Source: Acephala macrosclerotiorum (lineage: Eukaryota; Ascomycota; Leotiomycetes; Helotiales; Mollisiaceae). Taken from it: a stretch of 64,000 bases of DNA. The DNA is taken from contig MU119279.1 of assembly GCA_014904845.1 (NCBI GenBank), forward strand, positions 156,736 to 220,735, in the 5' to 3' direction. The notes under the pieces were generated by a model. That model was not told the origin of the DNA. It was given only the letters and a program-made list of their open reading frames with translations, and did no database searches. This document shows, piece after piece, positions 25,239 through 36,041 of this stretch (positions are counted from its first letter, which is position 1; the number at the start of each line of letters is the position of its first letter). A program made the position numbers and the translations under genes.

Positions 25239-26140
25239 GTTACTAGTTTTTCAAACCTCAGAAGACTTTACAAACGCTACGTCTTTGAATGTCCATTACA
25301 AATTCCGCCGATATTCAATCAAAATAAACTTTTATATTTATAACTTTTACGAGTAAAAAATTAATATTAAATTAATTAAATTAAATAATTTAATTTGTAT
25401 ACGATTACTTAATAAATTATTAGCAATTTATAAATAATAATTTAAATATAATATATAATTTAAAAAAGAATTTAAAATTATATATTAAATAAAAAAATTT
25501 ATAATTATAAATATATATAATTTAAAAAATTAATATTTTAAAACGAATTAAAATTAATCAATTTTATTTCCAAAAGTAATTAATATTATAAGACTTTACT
25601 TTTAATTAATAGCTACTCTTGGATTTCTAATATAAGCGCTTTTTTTATATAATCGAATAAATTCTAATTAAACAAAGATCGACTTAGAAAATCCTAATTT
25701 GATTTAGTATATTAGCGTGCAAAAACATTAAAACTAGCGATCAAATAAATCAATTAATTGCGCAGTTTTTATTAAGTCAAATTACTTAAAAAATAAATAT
25801 ACGAATAGCGTTTAATAAATTTTATTATATTTTTTAAATTTAAGTAATTTATTCAATTTTAAAATTTGTAATTACAATTAAAATATAAGTCGTAGTTTCA
25901 AATGCAAGAGTTATAGCAAAATGCTTAATCCGGTAAACGGTCAACACTTTTGCAGTTTATCTACATCTCAAGTGCAAAAGTGTAATTCCAAAGGAATTGC
26001 ACTTTTAATAATAAGATTATAAGATTAATTACGTTATTATAGTCGTAAACTTGATTGTTTAAAATATAATAAAGGAAATTATTTATTCAATTTCTTTTGT
26101 ATTGATTTATTGATTTCTCTTTGATCTCAATTGCAAATCT
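25239..26140. other. AT-rich intergenic patch with hairpin cluster
   Basis: From about 25330 to 26110 the sequence is AT-rich but not as eroded as the large blocks; CpA and CpC persist. No gene is seen. A compact group of inverted repeats lies at 25944-26006 (listed separately). Confidence 0.55.
25944..26006. repeat. Nested inverted repeats (hairpin)
   Basis: An 11-bp pair, ACACTTTTGCA (25944-25954) and its complement (25973-25983), overlaps a 14-bp stem at 25976-25989 / 25993-26006 with a 3-nt loop and one G:T pair. The core motif CAAAAGTG occurs three times in alternating orientation. It could be the remnant of a foldback element. Confidence 0.7.
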
Positions 26141-27417
26141 TTACATTTTTATAACATTGGATATTTCCTCGGTCGCTGGTTCTCCTGTAACTTCAAATCT
26201 CTGCGTCTTCACAATGCCAAATATCTCCTCGGTACTATCACTCGGACCAATCCTCCCTCTCTGCGTTCTTGCTCCACTAGTCAATGTCACTCCACGTCCA
26301 GTACCCGATTCTGTCGACACTGGTGATCTATCACTAATCTCCCTGACCAACACCCTCCTTGTCAAGGTATATAGTATCGTATCGACGAAGCCACAAGACG
26401 TCATCAGCGTCGCGGTAGCGCAAAAGTAAGTCAAAGAGACTTTATCGTTACTCCACAAAGCGAGACGTCCGGCAGGGAGAGGGAGGGATAGCGTGACGTA
26501 GGCGATAGGGTAGAGGACCAGGAAGCGTGCTGCGCGGCTGATTTTTTTCGAACTGGGAGATTGAGAGGAAGGTTGCACTTGATTTATGCGTCGGCGGAGA
26601 TAGAAGAAGATGAAAGTGTAAATTATTACACTACCGAATTGGGCGGTTAGGATCCAGATGTAATGAAGAAGGACACGCTACGATTATTATATTAGCGAGC
26701 CATCTGTCAAATGATGGCGTATTCTTGTGATGAAGAGCAGATTGTCTTACCTCGGTCGTGTAATCTCCATTTATCCAACACTGTATTTTGTTAACAAGAC
26801 TCTGAGATCCAGATAGAAGAATGACAAGTCGTGAGGAAAAGAGAAGAGAAGCTTACCCAAGCACCGGTATTCACAAAATAAGTATTCTTATGGGCAATGG
26901 GTCCAATGACTGCCAGCATAAGAATAAAAACCCATATCAAAACAACGCAGCAAGTAAAGCTAAAATAGCCAAGTTTACGCCCCGTGACGGAATACCATGT
27001 ATGTAACGCAATAGCCAATACCCACATTCCACTCGATACATCACCGACCTGAACCATCCATCCTTGAAGGAAGCATACTGCCGTAGGAGCCAGGATGCCA
27101 TTCTTCGCAATCCAGTGAAAGCTGAGGAGGAAAGCAATAGATTGTTGGAGATCAGCGAGTAGGAGATTGTAGATCAATAGCAGGTATTGATTGTATCCAG
27201 GAAAAGTTCGGTAGTATTTCTTCCAGGCGATCATGCGGTGCGTGATGAAGCAGAGGATACCGAATGTGCTGAGAAAGGAGAGTAGACCCATGATCGCTAC
27301 CGGCAACAGAGCCTTTCTGGTGTGAATCGGCAACGTACTGACGCTGAGAGGCGAGGGAAACAACCCATTGGCGTCTTCGGTGATGCGCGTAACAAGTGGA
27401 AGTAACAGACTTGGCAT
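26141..27417 (-). CDS. Seven-transmembrane GPCR-like receptor
   Basis: Three exons: 27417-26857, 26780-26751 (30 nt) and 26677-26141, with introns of 76 and 73 nt, giving 375 residues in one frame. About seven hydrophobic segments are seen: near 38-58, 76-98, 113-137, 150-172, then two around the small exon and one before residue ~300. Cys115 at the start of helix 3 and Cys188 in extracellular loop 2 (GAW-CWI) form the classic GPCR disulphide pair; Cys188 appears only after the small exon is spliced in. A Lys/Arg-rich third loop and a Ser/Thr-rich C-terminal tail suit G-protein coupling and phosphorylation. It resembles fungal cAMP-receptor-like or glucose-sensing-type receptors; the ligand is unknown. 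I chose the ATG at 27415-27417 because upstream in-frame codons lack an ATG. The gene looks intact. Confidence 0.78.
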
Positions 27418-27756
27418 GATGTGCTTTAAAGAGAGCCTTCGAAGGTATTCATTGCAGCAATAGGCAGTAAGGTTGAGAATATTAAAATGATGAACGAAGG
27501 CGAGTCCTTGAAGAGAGGTTAAGGCAACCAGGAAAGACCGCGCAGGGTTCTCCGCATCAGATGAACCATGAGAACGGATTAGGCGCAGTCTTAGGCCCGC
27601 CTCCGCCACAATCCACACCGTATGAAACTTAAAAGGTCACTATATAAAACTTAAAATCTTGACGGGCCAATGAGCCGGGGTACACCCTTGCGGAGTAAAG
27701 GTGTTCGTTGGTTCGCCTTCATACCTCGTGGACGTCCCGTAATTCGAGCCATATCC

Positions 27757-27789
27757 GTTAGACTTTCGAGTGGTTTTAGTGCCGAGTAA
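27757..27789 (+). repeat. 33-bp direct repeat, copy 1
   Basis: Begins GTTAGACTTTCGAGTGGTTT and matches 29002-29034 with one G/A difference. The flanks are unrelated. Confidence 0.8.
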
Positions 27790-29001
27790 GCACCGCAATG
27801 GATATTAATGTCCCCGCACTTAGCTAGATCTCATCGCCTTAATCAATCAACCAGCTCATCAAGATCATCAAATACATCACTCAGATTGACAATATCATCC
27901 CAGCTACCACCAGATCTCACATACGGTATGTCTTGCCAGATGCCCAATCCCGGGAACCAAACGAGTCGTGTACATTACGCTCAATCCAAATGCACACTTT
28001 TCAACAACAATTCATATTTACTTTTGCACGCTATTTACTGGACTGGATACCACGGGCAAGCAAGATAGCGCCCTAGATCAAGTAACGGCATCGCCTCCAC
28101 GAGCAAGTCCAGGATCTTTTCCGCTAGCGATCTTGCCGTCCTCGGGTTGGGACTCGCTCTCCTCAGACAAGTGCACGATCCCCCGTCGCTTTCCCCTTGT
28201 CTCTCTTCTCTTTTTGACTCTCTCCTACCTAGCCGCGGGGTCGCGTGTCAAAAAAATGTGGGAACGCCATCTGGATGCGAACCGCATGCAGACTAAGGAC
28301 AACGCCACAATAATGTGTAACGGTTGTTTTTCTATTGGATAGCGGACTCATCTCGCATCATCCCCGGCCATTTCCATGTGGTGGTGGAGAGACTGACATG
28401 CTGTTTCATCCTTCTGGAAGCAAGGCTAAAATGCGGCTATGCAGTCCAACCAGCTTGGAAGGTGGAGGCGTTGATGCAAAAGCGGTACCTCCCTTGAGAG
28501 GATTATTAATCCCAATGCTAGGACCGGTCGACAAGAACGGTGACATCTTGACTTCTGCTTGAACCTTAGAATAAGATGACGAGGAAAATATGCTTGCAAT
28601 ATGATCTCGAGAATCCCACCAGACGGCTTTCAGTGCTTCCGACGAGGCTCTTGTTGACTTCTCAGCACTGCCATCAGAACGAGTTTCGCATTAGACGGTT
28701 GAAAAAGAATATTACTGATGTGTGCAGTGATTTCCAGCTATGATGTTGTTGGAGGAAGTTGAGAATGAGAAAATGATACAGTGTAGCCACTTTGACAGAA
28801 CCAGAAGAAAGTTTGAATTGGCGATGTATTCTACTCTCTTTTACCACCCACCAATGCGCCGAGTCAACGTCTGAACGTGCCCCATCTACCTCTGTACATC
28901 TACCCACTCCGTTCAGTCACATGGCGAGAATCACATCTGTGCCGCATGAGCAATCATGTCAACGACGTCCTGGAAGTGGCCGCCGTTTATGCGTAGTGCG
29001 T

Positions 29002-29034
29002 GTTAGACTTTCGAGTGGTTTTAATGCCGAGTAA
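29002..29034 (+). repeat. 33-bp direct repeat, copy 2
   Basis: Partner of 27757-27789, 1,245 bp downstream in the same orientation. It sits about 60 bp before the AT-rich patch at 29.1 kb. Confidence 0.8.
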
Positions 29035-29090
29035 CGAGCCGAGCCGGGTTTCACGGGTCTGTGCGCTATAGGGCATTTTTTCGACTTTAG

Positions 29091-29550
29091 CGAGTCTTTT
29101 TTTTACTTATAAACTTTAAAAATTACGATTATTACTTTTAAAGTTTTTAAGTATTATTAATAAATATTATTTAAAAAATAAAAAATAATATAAACAAAAT
29201 AAATAAATATATAATTAATATATATATATATATATATTTAAATATTATATTAAAACGCAATTTAAAATTTAATATTTTTTATTAAAATTTAAAAAAAAAA
29301 AATTATAATTATATAATTTTTAATAAATAATTTAATTTAATTTAATTTAATAATTATTATAAAAAACGTAATTCGAAATATTAAATTATATATTAAATAT
29401 ATTAATATATTCAATAAAACAATATATATTTCGTATAAAATATATTATTATTAGATTAGTTTATACGAAATTGGTTTTGTAATACGTATTCGCTATATTT
29501 TGTTTATATAAACTATATTCGAATTTTATTTGTTTTTTTAATAATAATTA
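29091..29550. other. AT-rich patch (RIP-like) downstream of the oxidase gene
   Basis: About 450 bp, very AT-rich, with residual C mostly in CpG. A TA-dinucleotide run lies at about 29219-29238. It abuts the stop codon of the BBE-like gene within a few bases. Confidence 0.7.
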
Positions 29551-31313
29551 TTATATAATTGGTGCATAAAAATTAAATTTGCCACTTGGGTCGAAATCCT
29601 CTTTTAAAGTATATAAGCGGTTCTGGCGCCATGCTTCGCTCCCGTACCACGCCCGCGGCGTTTCATCCCCGTAGGCATAGTTAACATACGTGTTTAGACT
29701 AGTTTCTCCACTACCCTCGTAGAGGATCTGGCGAATCTGATTGCCAAGCTTGAAGGCGCTCTTGTCGATTGCCGGTCCGTTAGGCGCGTACGTGAGGAGC
29801 GGGGCGACGAGAAGATTGTCTGCCCGATAGGCAAAAGCTGTTGCGTCTTCACTGATCGCTTTTACGCCCTGCTGAGAGTAACCCTCGAACATGAAGAGCG
29901 CATTACTAAAGGGACTGGATGCATTTGTGGTAGCTTGCTTGAAGAGATCATACACCAGTCCCTGGGCTGTGGTGTTGTAAGACTTGAGATAGATGGGGAA
30001 GCGTGGATTAGCGTTTCCGGTCTTGTTGCAAGGTATATCATCAAGAGAGATGCCGGTCCATGTAGCCAAGTCGCGATAGGTTCCCGACAAAGCTTGGGTG
30101 GTGATGGGTCCAAGGTTGAGAAACGGCTTCGTGTAAACCGCATCGACGGCGTTCACTCCTTCTTGGATGAGATACATTGCGATGACGGGCTGTGAAAACG
30201 GTTGTCAGAATATGGCGAATTAGCCGCGTGCTCATGGACTCTGCACTTACCTTGTCCGGATCTGTGGTGGGATCAAAGTACCAATACGACCAGTTGATGA
30301 GATCTACGGGCATGCTTTTGCCGTTTGTAAGCCACTGCTCATTGGCGACTTTGTAGACAGCCTCCACCTGATCGCCACTGAAGATGAGCGTCTCTATGGC
30401 ATAGTTGGGGTTCTTAATGTCATAGATTTTTGACGTCATGGAAGTGACGATGCCAAAGTTGTGACCGGCGCCCCTCATGGCCCAGAAGAGTTCGGAGTGC
30501 TCGTCGACTGTGATCAAACTGCCGTTGGCCAGGACGACGTTCATCGAGACGAATTGGTCCGAGACGAGTCCGTAGTGACCCTGAAGCCATCCGTGACCAC
30601 CTCCGAGACCAGGACCCAGATAACTTACACATTCACATGTTCCCGTCACTGTCTCTCGAGATTAGTCATCGAGGGGCCTGTACTGTATCAAAGTACAACA
30701 ACCATGGTGCAAGGAATTCATCACATGCTCACCTGTCTGTTTTCCTGCCGCCCAAAGCGTGTCTGTGAGGTTCTTAGACATGACTCCACCGCCAATGACG
30801 GCCGTCTTTCCATCCGTGGCGATGGCGATGCGGTTCAGCTGGCTCATATGGATTTCGATGCCATGGGTCATTTTCCCCAGCGTAGAAATACTCCCGTGGA
30901 CTCCACTTGTCGTCAGAAAAGGCAGCGAGTGCTGGTTTGCGAAGTTGACCTAAGCCGTGGGAACGTCAGCAAGCTGTTATCGGAGACTGGGTGTTGGAGA
31001 GATTGGAGAGGATGCTCACCGTCTCGACAATGTCATGCTCGGTGCTGGGAACAACCACGACGTTTGCCACGGGGGTGCTCAGGTTGGACCAGCGAGCCAC
31101 AGCGGCATCGAAGGCGTCGGAGCCTGACAGGTAGATCTGGGCAGTTCCCGAGAGCTTCTGCGCCAGCTGGGTGTAGTTCACACCACCGAATCCTGTTGGG
31201 TCATCCCAAACCCCACGGGCCTCGCGACCGAGGGCGGAGGCAGAGACGTCGCGACAGGCCACTGCTGCCGCCCACGCCAAGAGGGCGGCGAGCTGCAGCG
31301 GACGATGATACAT
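29551..31313 (-). CDS. Secreted FAD-linked oxidoreductase, berberine-bridge-enzyme-like
   Basis: Five parts would be needed without splicing; four exons suffice: 31313-31020, 30949-30733, 30648-30251 and 30189-29551, with introns of 70, 84 and 61 nt, giving 515 residues in one frame. The N terminus is a signal peptide (hydrophobic residues ~5-20), so it is probably secreted or vesicular. The FAD-binding domain has His116 (SGVHGS) and Cys175 (GTCECV) at the two positions that bind FAD covalently in this family, followed by GLGGGHGWLQGHYGL. The C terminus has the BBE motif (YVNYAYGD ... YGSEAWRQNRLYTLKEDFDP). Such enzymes oxidise sugars or secondary metabolites; the substrate is unknown. The gene lies between an AT-rich patch and a MITE whose near end is 120 bp upstream of the ATG, so its expression may be affected by both. 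All catalytic features are intact. Confidence 0.92.
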
Positions 31314-31432
31314 CGGTGCGGCGGAGGAAAGCAGCGGACGGATGACTGAGTCTGGGACTGGACGTGACAGCCAGCGGGAGCAGGGCGAGCTACAGTATAT
31401 ATGTCTTTCTTCTGCGGGGTATTGCGAGAAAT
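31314..31432 (-). promoter_or_regulatory. Core promoter of the BBE-like oxidase gene
   Basis: Only 119 bp separate the ATG (31311-31313) from the end of the MITE. A TATAT stretch at 31394-31401 (plus strand ACAGTATATATG) lies about 85 bp upstream of the ATG and could serve as a TATA element. Upstream control elements would have to lie in or beyond the MITE. Confidence 0.4.
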
Positions 31433-31891
31433 GTAAGAGCTGGGGCCACCAAACACGGCCCACCCCCCCATTTTACACCAAAAGTTACACTTTTTATAAT
31501 TTAATAACTCGCCATATTTTTAATCAAATTTTATAAAATTGAAAAATTGGATTAAGATTTATTTAAATTTAATTATATTAAAAATTTTAAAATTAATATC
31601 TTAAATTGCAAGTTTTATATATAAGTAAAGTGGGAAATATTAGAATTTTCATAAATTTATATGTAAATTAAGCGATTTTACCCCTCTTTCATAATTAACT
31701 ACATACAACTTTTGCATTTCACATTTAATTTAATTTCTGAATCGTACAAAAAATGTATTTAGTAAAGATTAAGAATATAAGAAGTTTTTATTAACTTAAA
31801 TTAACGCGCTGTAGAGATATAAATAAACGCAAAAGGGGTGTTTTGGTGTAAAATGGTGGGGTGGGCCGTGTTTGGTGGCCCCAGCTCTTAC
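31433..31891. mobile_element. 459-bp MITE with 51-bp terminal inverted repeats
   Basis: The left end 31433-31483 (GTAAGAGCTGGGGCCACC...) and the right end 31841-31891 are inverted copies of 51 bp with one mismatch. The interior is AT-rich and has no open reading frame. At each end the sequence reads TA next to AGAGCTGG or its complement (TA at 31434-31435 and 31889-31890), consistent with TA target-site duplication of Tc1/mariner-type elements. The near-identity of the ends points to recent insertion or escape from RIP. A transposase source is not in this window. Confidence 0.88.
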
Positions 31892-33242
31892 GTTACTAAG
31901 GTTACGGGCCATGTGGCGTTCGTACTATCGATCTACAATCAAGGTAATTAATTGATTGTTGCGGGCCCTGCTGCGCTGGGTTGAACTGTCCTAACTCGTG
32001 AAGCAGCTCTCACGCTCTCAGTTCCTGACTTCTTTCTGACTCTTGAGCACGGACATTTCGGATGGAAACACCTTGATCAGGCAGGTGCGGCGGACCGGAC
32101 CGGATCCGAACGGTGCGGGTTCTTTTCTCGTGAAAGCTGGCCCCGCCTACCGGGTCTATACAAAAAGTATGCATTCTTTCGCACAGGCCTAGATAAACAC
32201 CAGTCTACTGTCAGAGGCAGTAATGATTTACAGATTCTTAAGATTTTATTGGTTAGATTCCCCTGTATTTGTAGAATATTCGAGAGGTGCACAGACATAA
32301 AACCGGCGTTTATTTGGGCCTGTACGAAAGTATTTGTATGCGGCTTTTCTTACGCGCACGGCCTTTTCGAGGCTAGACCCTAGAGCAGCGGAGACTCTAG
32401 AATGAATGTGGCCCCGGGTATCCGCATACGGTATTATTGTCCAATGCTGGCATTTACCATGAAGCCGCAGTTGTTGCCGGTACAGCATGAACGCCCGCTG
32501 GCGGCCCCGCTGGCGGACCTGGATTCTTGAATATGCAATTCCAGGAACATTATCGTTGTCGTCGTCTTTATGTCAGCCCGAAGTAATATGTACCCGGATA
32601 GAGCTTGCATCTAAGTAAATAAAAGTATTTACCTAGGCAGCTCTCCGTTTCGCAGTGCTACTTTCCTGGCGCTCGCTTGCCCCGCCCTGGTTGCTCAAGC
32701 CACTTACTCGCTTTATTCACGAGTGAGAAACTCATCGCAAAATACTACAAAAGTACCATGGTATTTGTAGGGGATTGGGCGAACGGGAGGAGCTCGATTA
32801 CGCCCGAAAACCTGCGCCGTTAGGAAAAAGATCGGAGATGTAAAACATTTCTGAATTAGAAAATATGCTAATACTTTTTAAATAGTCAAAAGAGCCGCAC
32901 TCGAGGCTACTATTTCCAGATCCGATGAATTATTGCCACGGGTTTTAAACTTCTGAGCAAAGCGAGGAGTCTGGCCCCTGTTGCGAAGGGTTTCATATCC
33001 TTGTGCAAAACTTTGTGGTGCCTTGGTTCTCCTCGGTGTAAATAACCAGGGACGCTCGACCAACGATTATTAGAGCATTGATAAATGATTCCTCCAACTC
33101 CAAGGGGGACAGACAGAGTGCTATTTCAGCTGTGTCATCTGTCCTAGAACTTGTACAAATTTAACAACCCTCCTAAATTTCTTGTGCTACGGCTTGGATC
33201 CGTCTCCAACACGGCAACCTGTTTGGCCTGCCAGTGATCGCT
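31892..33242. other. Intergenic, no recognised gene
   Basis: Normal base composition. A minus-strand frame of 80 codons at 32246-32488 is basic and open but resembles nothing I can name. A 12-bp tandem duplication (CCCGCTGGCGG-) occurs at about 32491-32516. The last ~150 bp would be the promoter of the PTH11-like gene. Confidence 0.45.
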
Positions 33243-34810
33243 ATGTCCGACTCCGCCGCCCAGGCTGGTGTGGCAGCAGCAATAGCAGCAGCTCTTTCCA
33301 CATTCAATACTAGGTTGTGGACGCTCTATGCGTTTGGCGTCCTCGTGACGATTCTCAGGACCTATGCTTGAGTGAAGGCTGTGGGCGTCAGAGACCTTCA
33401 AGCAGACGACTTGATCGTGTGGCTTGCCGTTGTGCGTATCACTACGAAGATCCTCTGCGATCGCATTCTATATTAACTTCCATTGCTAACGTAGGCGCAA
33501 CTTCGTAGTTGCTCTACATCACGCAGTCGGCTCTGGCATATTTCGCGGTCAATCACGGCCAAGGCCTCGCAAACAATGCCATGACGGACACTGAGCGAGC
33601 TGCATTGTCCCCCAATTCTACGGAATACCACCTTAGGTACGTCCCCGACTGAAAAACGAGGAGGGCGCAGGGCATGATGACGAACCGCTTCTTATTCAGA
33701 GTATTCGGCTCCAAGATTCAGGTAGTGGGCTGGACTACTTATGTGTGCTTGATCTGCACGCTCAAGATGGCCGTGCTTGTCTTCTACATCAGACTCATGG
33801 TATGTTCGGACGACGCTGATCCCTCGACTATCGAGTCACTGATTTATGTACTTTACAGGAAGGCCTGAGCAACTATTTCCGCATTCGTATCTGGATCGGA
33901 TTTGGGCTCGTCGCTTCGACCTTTGTCGCGTCAGTTGTAACGATCTATGGATCATGCCGGCCGCTATCCAAATACTGGCAGATCAATCCAGATCCAGGTA
34001 GTAAGTAGGTCTTCCGACCTGTCTTGTTATTGCTCCGACCCCTGCTGACAATATTGCTTCTAGATGCCTGCCAAGGCGCTGTGGCCCGCCCGGTCGTATG
34101 GGTCACATTCGCCTCGAGTGTGGTCACCGATATCTACCTCATCATGGTGCCTCTTCCCATGCTTTGGGGAACCAGGCTGAGACTCGCAAAGAAGATTGCC
34201 GCCACCTTTGTGCTTGGTGCGGGCATATTTGTCCTTGTCTGCTCGCTTCTAAAGACTGTCTTCGTTATAGTGGTAAGTCTCGGTGGTGCTATAGGATACC
34301 CTCCGTCTCCCTATCTCCCCCAGACAGGGCTACATTTATCTAACTTTTCTTGATCAACAGGATCCCATCCACGGTGCACAGCTCGCTGGTGAGTGGGGTA
34401 CGCGGGAAGCATTCGTCTCAGTGGTCACTACCAACCTCCCAATGATATCCCCCCTGCTCAAGACATGGTTGAAACCACTATTCGGCAATGCGCTCTCTTC
34501 TACTGGGACAGCATCCAAGCATCCATCTGGCTTTCGAACCCTCGGTGAGGGCGGTGGGTCGTCTGGAGCGGGTCAACATCGCAAACTCACACAGAATGTC
34601 ACCGATAGCTTATCGTTCAGCGAGAGTGAGGAACGTATTGTCGACAACGTGAAGATGCATAACCTGGAGGTTTATGCCGGGCCAGCAGCGCCTGCTCACC
34701 AACTGTCAAAGGGTATCATGGTCTCCAACGAATTCAAGATCGTCGCAGATGAAATCAGCCTAAAAGGCGATCAGAATGCGAAGCACGCTCGCGAATCTTG
34801 GTGGCAATAG
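33243..34810 (+). pseudogene. PTH11-like / rhodopsin-domain membrane protein with one in-frame TGA
   Basis: Six exons: 33243-33431, 33509-33636, 33700-33799, 33859-34000, 34064-34272 and 34361-34810; introns of 77, 63, 59, 63 and 88 nt. The sum is 406 codons in one frame, and conserved family blocks appear at each junction: FGSKIQVVGWTTY, LKMAVLVFYIRL, SCRPLSKYWQI, DIYLIMVPLPMLW, LGAGIFVLVCSLLK. These are typical of the large fungal rhodopsin-domain (PTH11/SAT4-like) membrane family, probable receptors at the cell surface. Codon 43 (33369-33371) is TGA inside the first helix-loop block (RTYA*VKAVG), where Arg (CGA) is expected. A single C-to-T change explains it and no splice option avoids it. 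The rest is undamaged, so the lesion is young, a polymorphism, a readthrough site or an error. Confidence 0.8.
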
Positions 34811-36041
34811 GGCTAGGTAGATAAAATTTATAGACCATTTAACTTACTTTATCTTGATGATATCTACTTAACCTTAGGCAAGGCCGATGACTGTTATTTA
34901 AACACGAGGTGTCCGCCTCCTGTGCGTTGTGGTGGCTTTATATCGATGATTTCCGAATTATACGAACATAAACCTTATTTTGACTGCGCAAGGCTAGCGC
35001 AAATGTACTGTAGTATTATCCACGATACCATGCACTATGACGGTTCCACGACGTGGGACTCTCAAGTTCGACAGTATTCTTCATCCCCAGCGTCGCGAGT
35101 TCATATTCCAGTGAAAAGTAACCAATTCTCAAGAAGATGCGACAAAGCAAACAAAACCATAGAACTTAGGCCAGCTCCCCTACTTTAATTCCATTATACC
35201 CAATCTAGGTTTATTACCCGCGCAAGAATTAGGGTCTCCTACTCCTAGGTACAAATGTTATACCTAGTTCTTGCATCACCAGACACTAACACTAGCAAGC
35301 ATTGCTCTCTCTAATAGCAAATCTCCTTCCCAAATAAGCCTTGGGATCGAATTCCCGGTGTTGCTTATGCTCATCTCGCCGACAGGTTCCATCATGCAAG
35401 AGCCCAAGTATGAAGACCAATGCTCGGAGTAAAGTGAAACAATATGCAAACTACGCGGATAAGGAATGATGATGCAAAAATTCAGTTGTTGTCAATGAGA
35501 AGACGCGACGCGACAAATGTGAAGACCGTGATCGGAATGAAGTCGGCCGCTAGCTTCACGCTACCAAGCGAGCAGACCTCGGTCATTTTTGCCCCTTTTC
35601 AAAAGCTTCTTCTCTTCATCCAAGACATCCGTTTTCATGGCATTCCTTGGCAATTTTCGACCTTCTCCTCATCGCCTGAGACACTTGTATATCTTCATGC
35701 TCAACTTCCTTTGTCAAAAATTCTTTCATTTGAACAGCCATCAAGCTCTTCTCATTTCTCTTCCCTGTCGACCGAGGATCAGCATCGCGTGACCTTAGTA
35801 CGGACCGCTGCCGAGGGACCGGTTTTTGGCCCTGCATTTAGCCTATCTCTGCACCTGTCAAATTTTCAAGCTTTCCAACCTCCTGTTTTTCTGGCAATTA
35901 TATCTTCAACGTATATCGCGACAGTCTCGGCGCACTATACAGTCGAGCTGAATGTATCAATTGAGGGCTTTCAGTCCATAACAGTGCCTCAGATGCAATC
36001 GTGCCAGCAGGCTGATCCTGTCCTCCCACTCCTCCACAACC
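34811..36041. other. Intergenic, no recognised gene; promoter of the permease gene
   Basis: Normal base composition. Open frames up to 241 codons (35444-36169, plus strand) exist but show no domain and overlap the start of the permease gene in another frame. Pyrimidine-rich tracts at about 35585-35800 and 35875-36040 suit a fungal promoter/leader. Confidence 0.45.

Larger units (their letters stand above)
27418..29090. other. Intergenic, no recognised gene
   Basis: Normal base composition. Open frames up to 124 codons are present on both strands but have no recognisable domain. The left end is the promoter of the GPCR-like gene. Two copies of a 33-bp direct repeat (27757 and 29002) lie here. 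Confidence 0.45.

Noticed and set aside
30461..31345. 294-codon plus-strand frame across the oxidase gene
   Set aside because: It is the antisense shadow of well-supported exons with conserved FAD-binding motifs on the minus strand.
33509..33520. A second nonsense codon (TAG at about 33506) in the PTH11-like gene
   Set aside because: It disappears if the intron uses the acceptor ending at 33508, which also gives the family-like sequence WLAV-LLYITQ.
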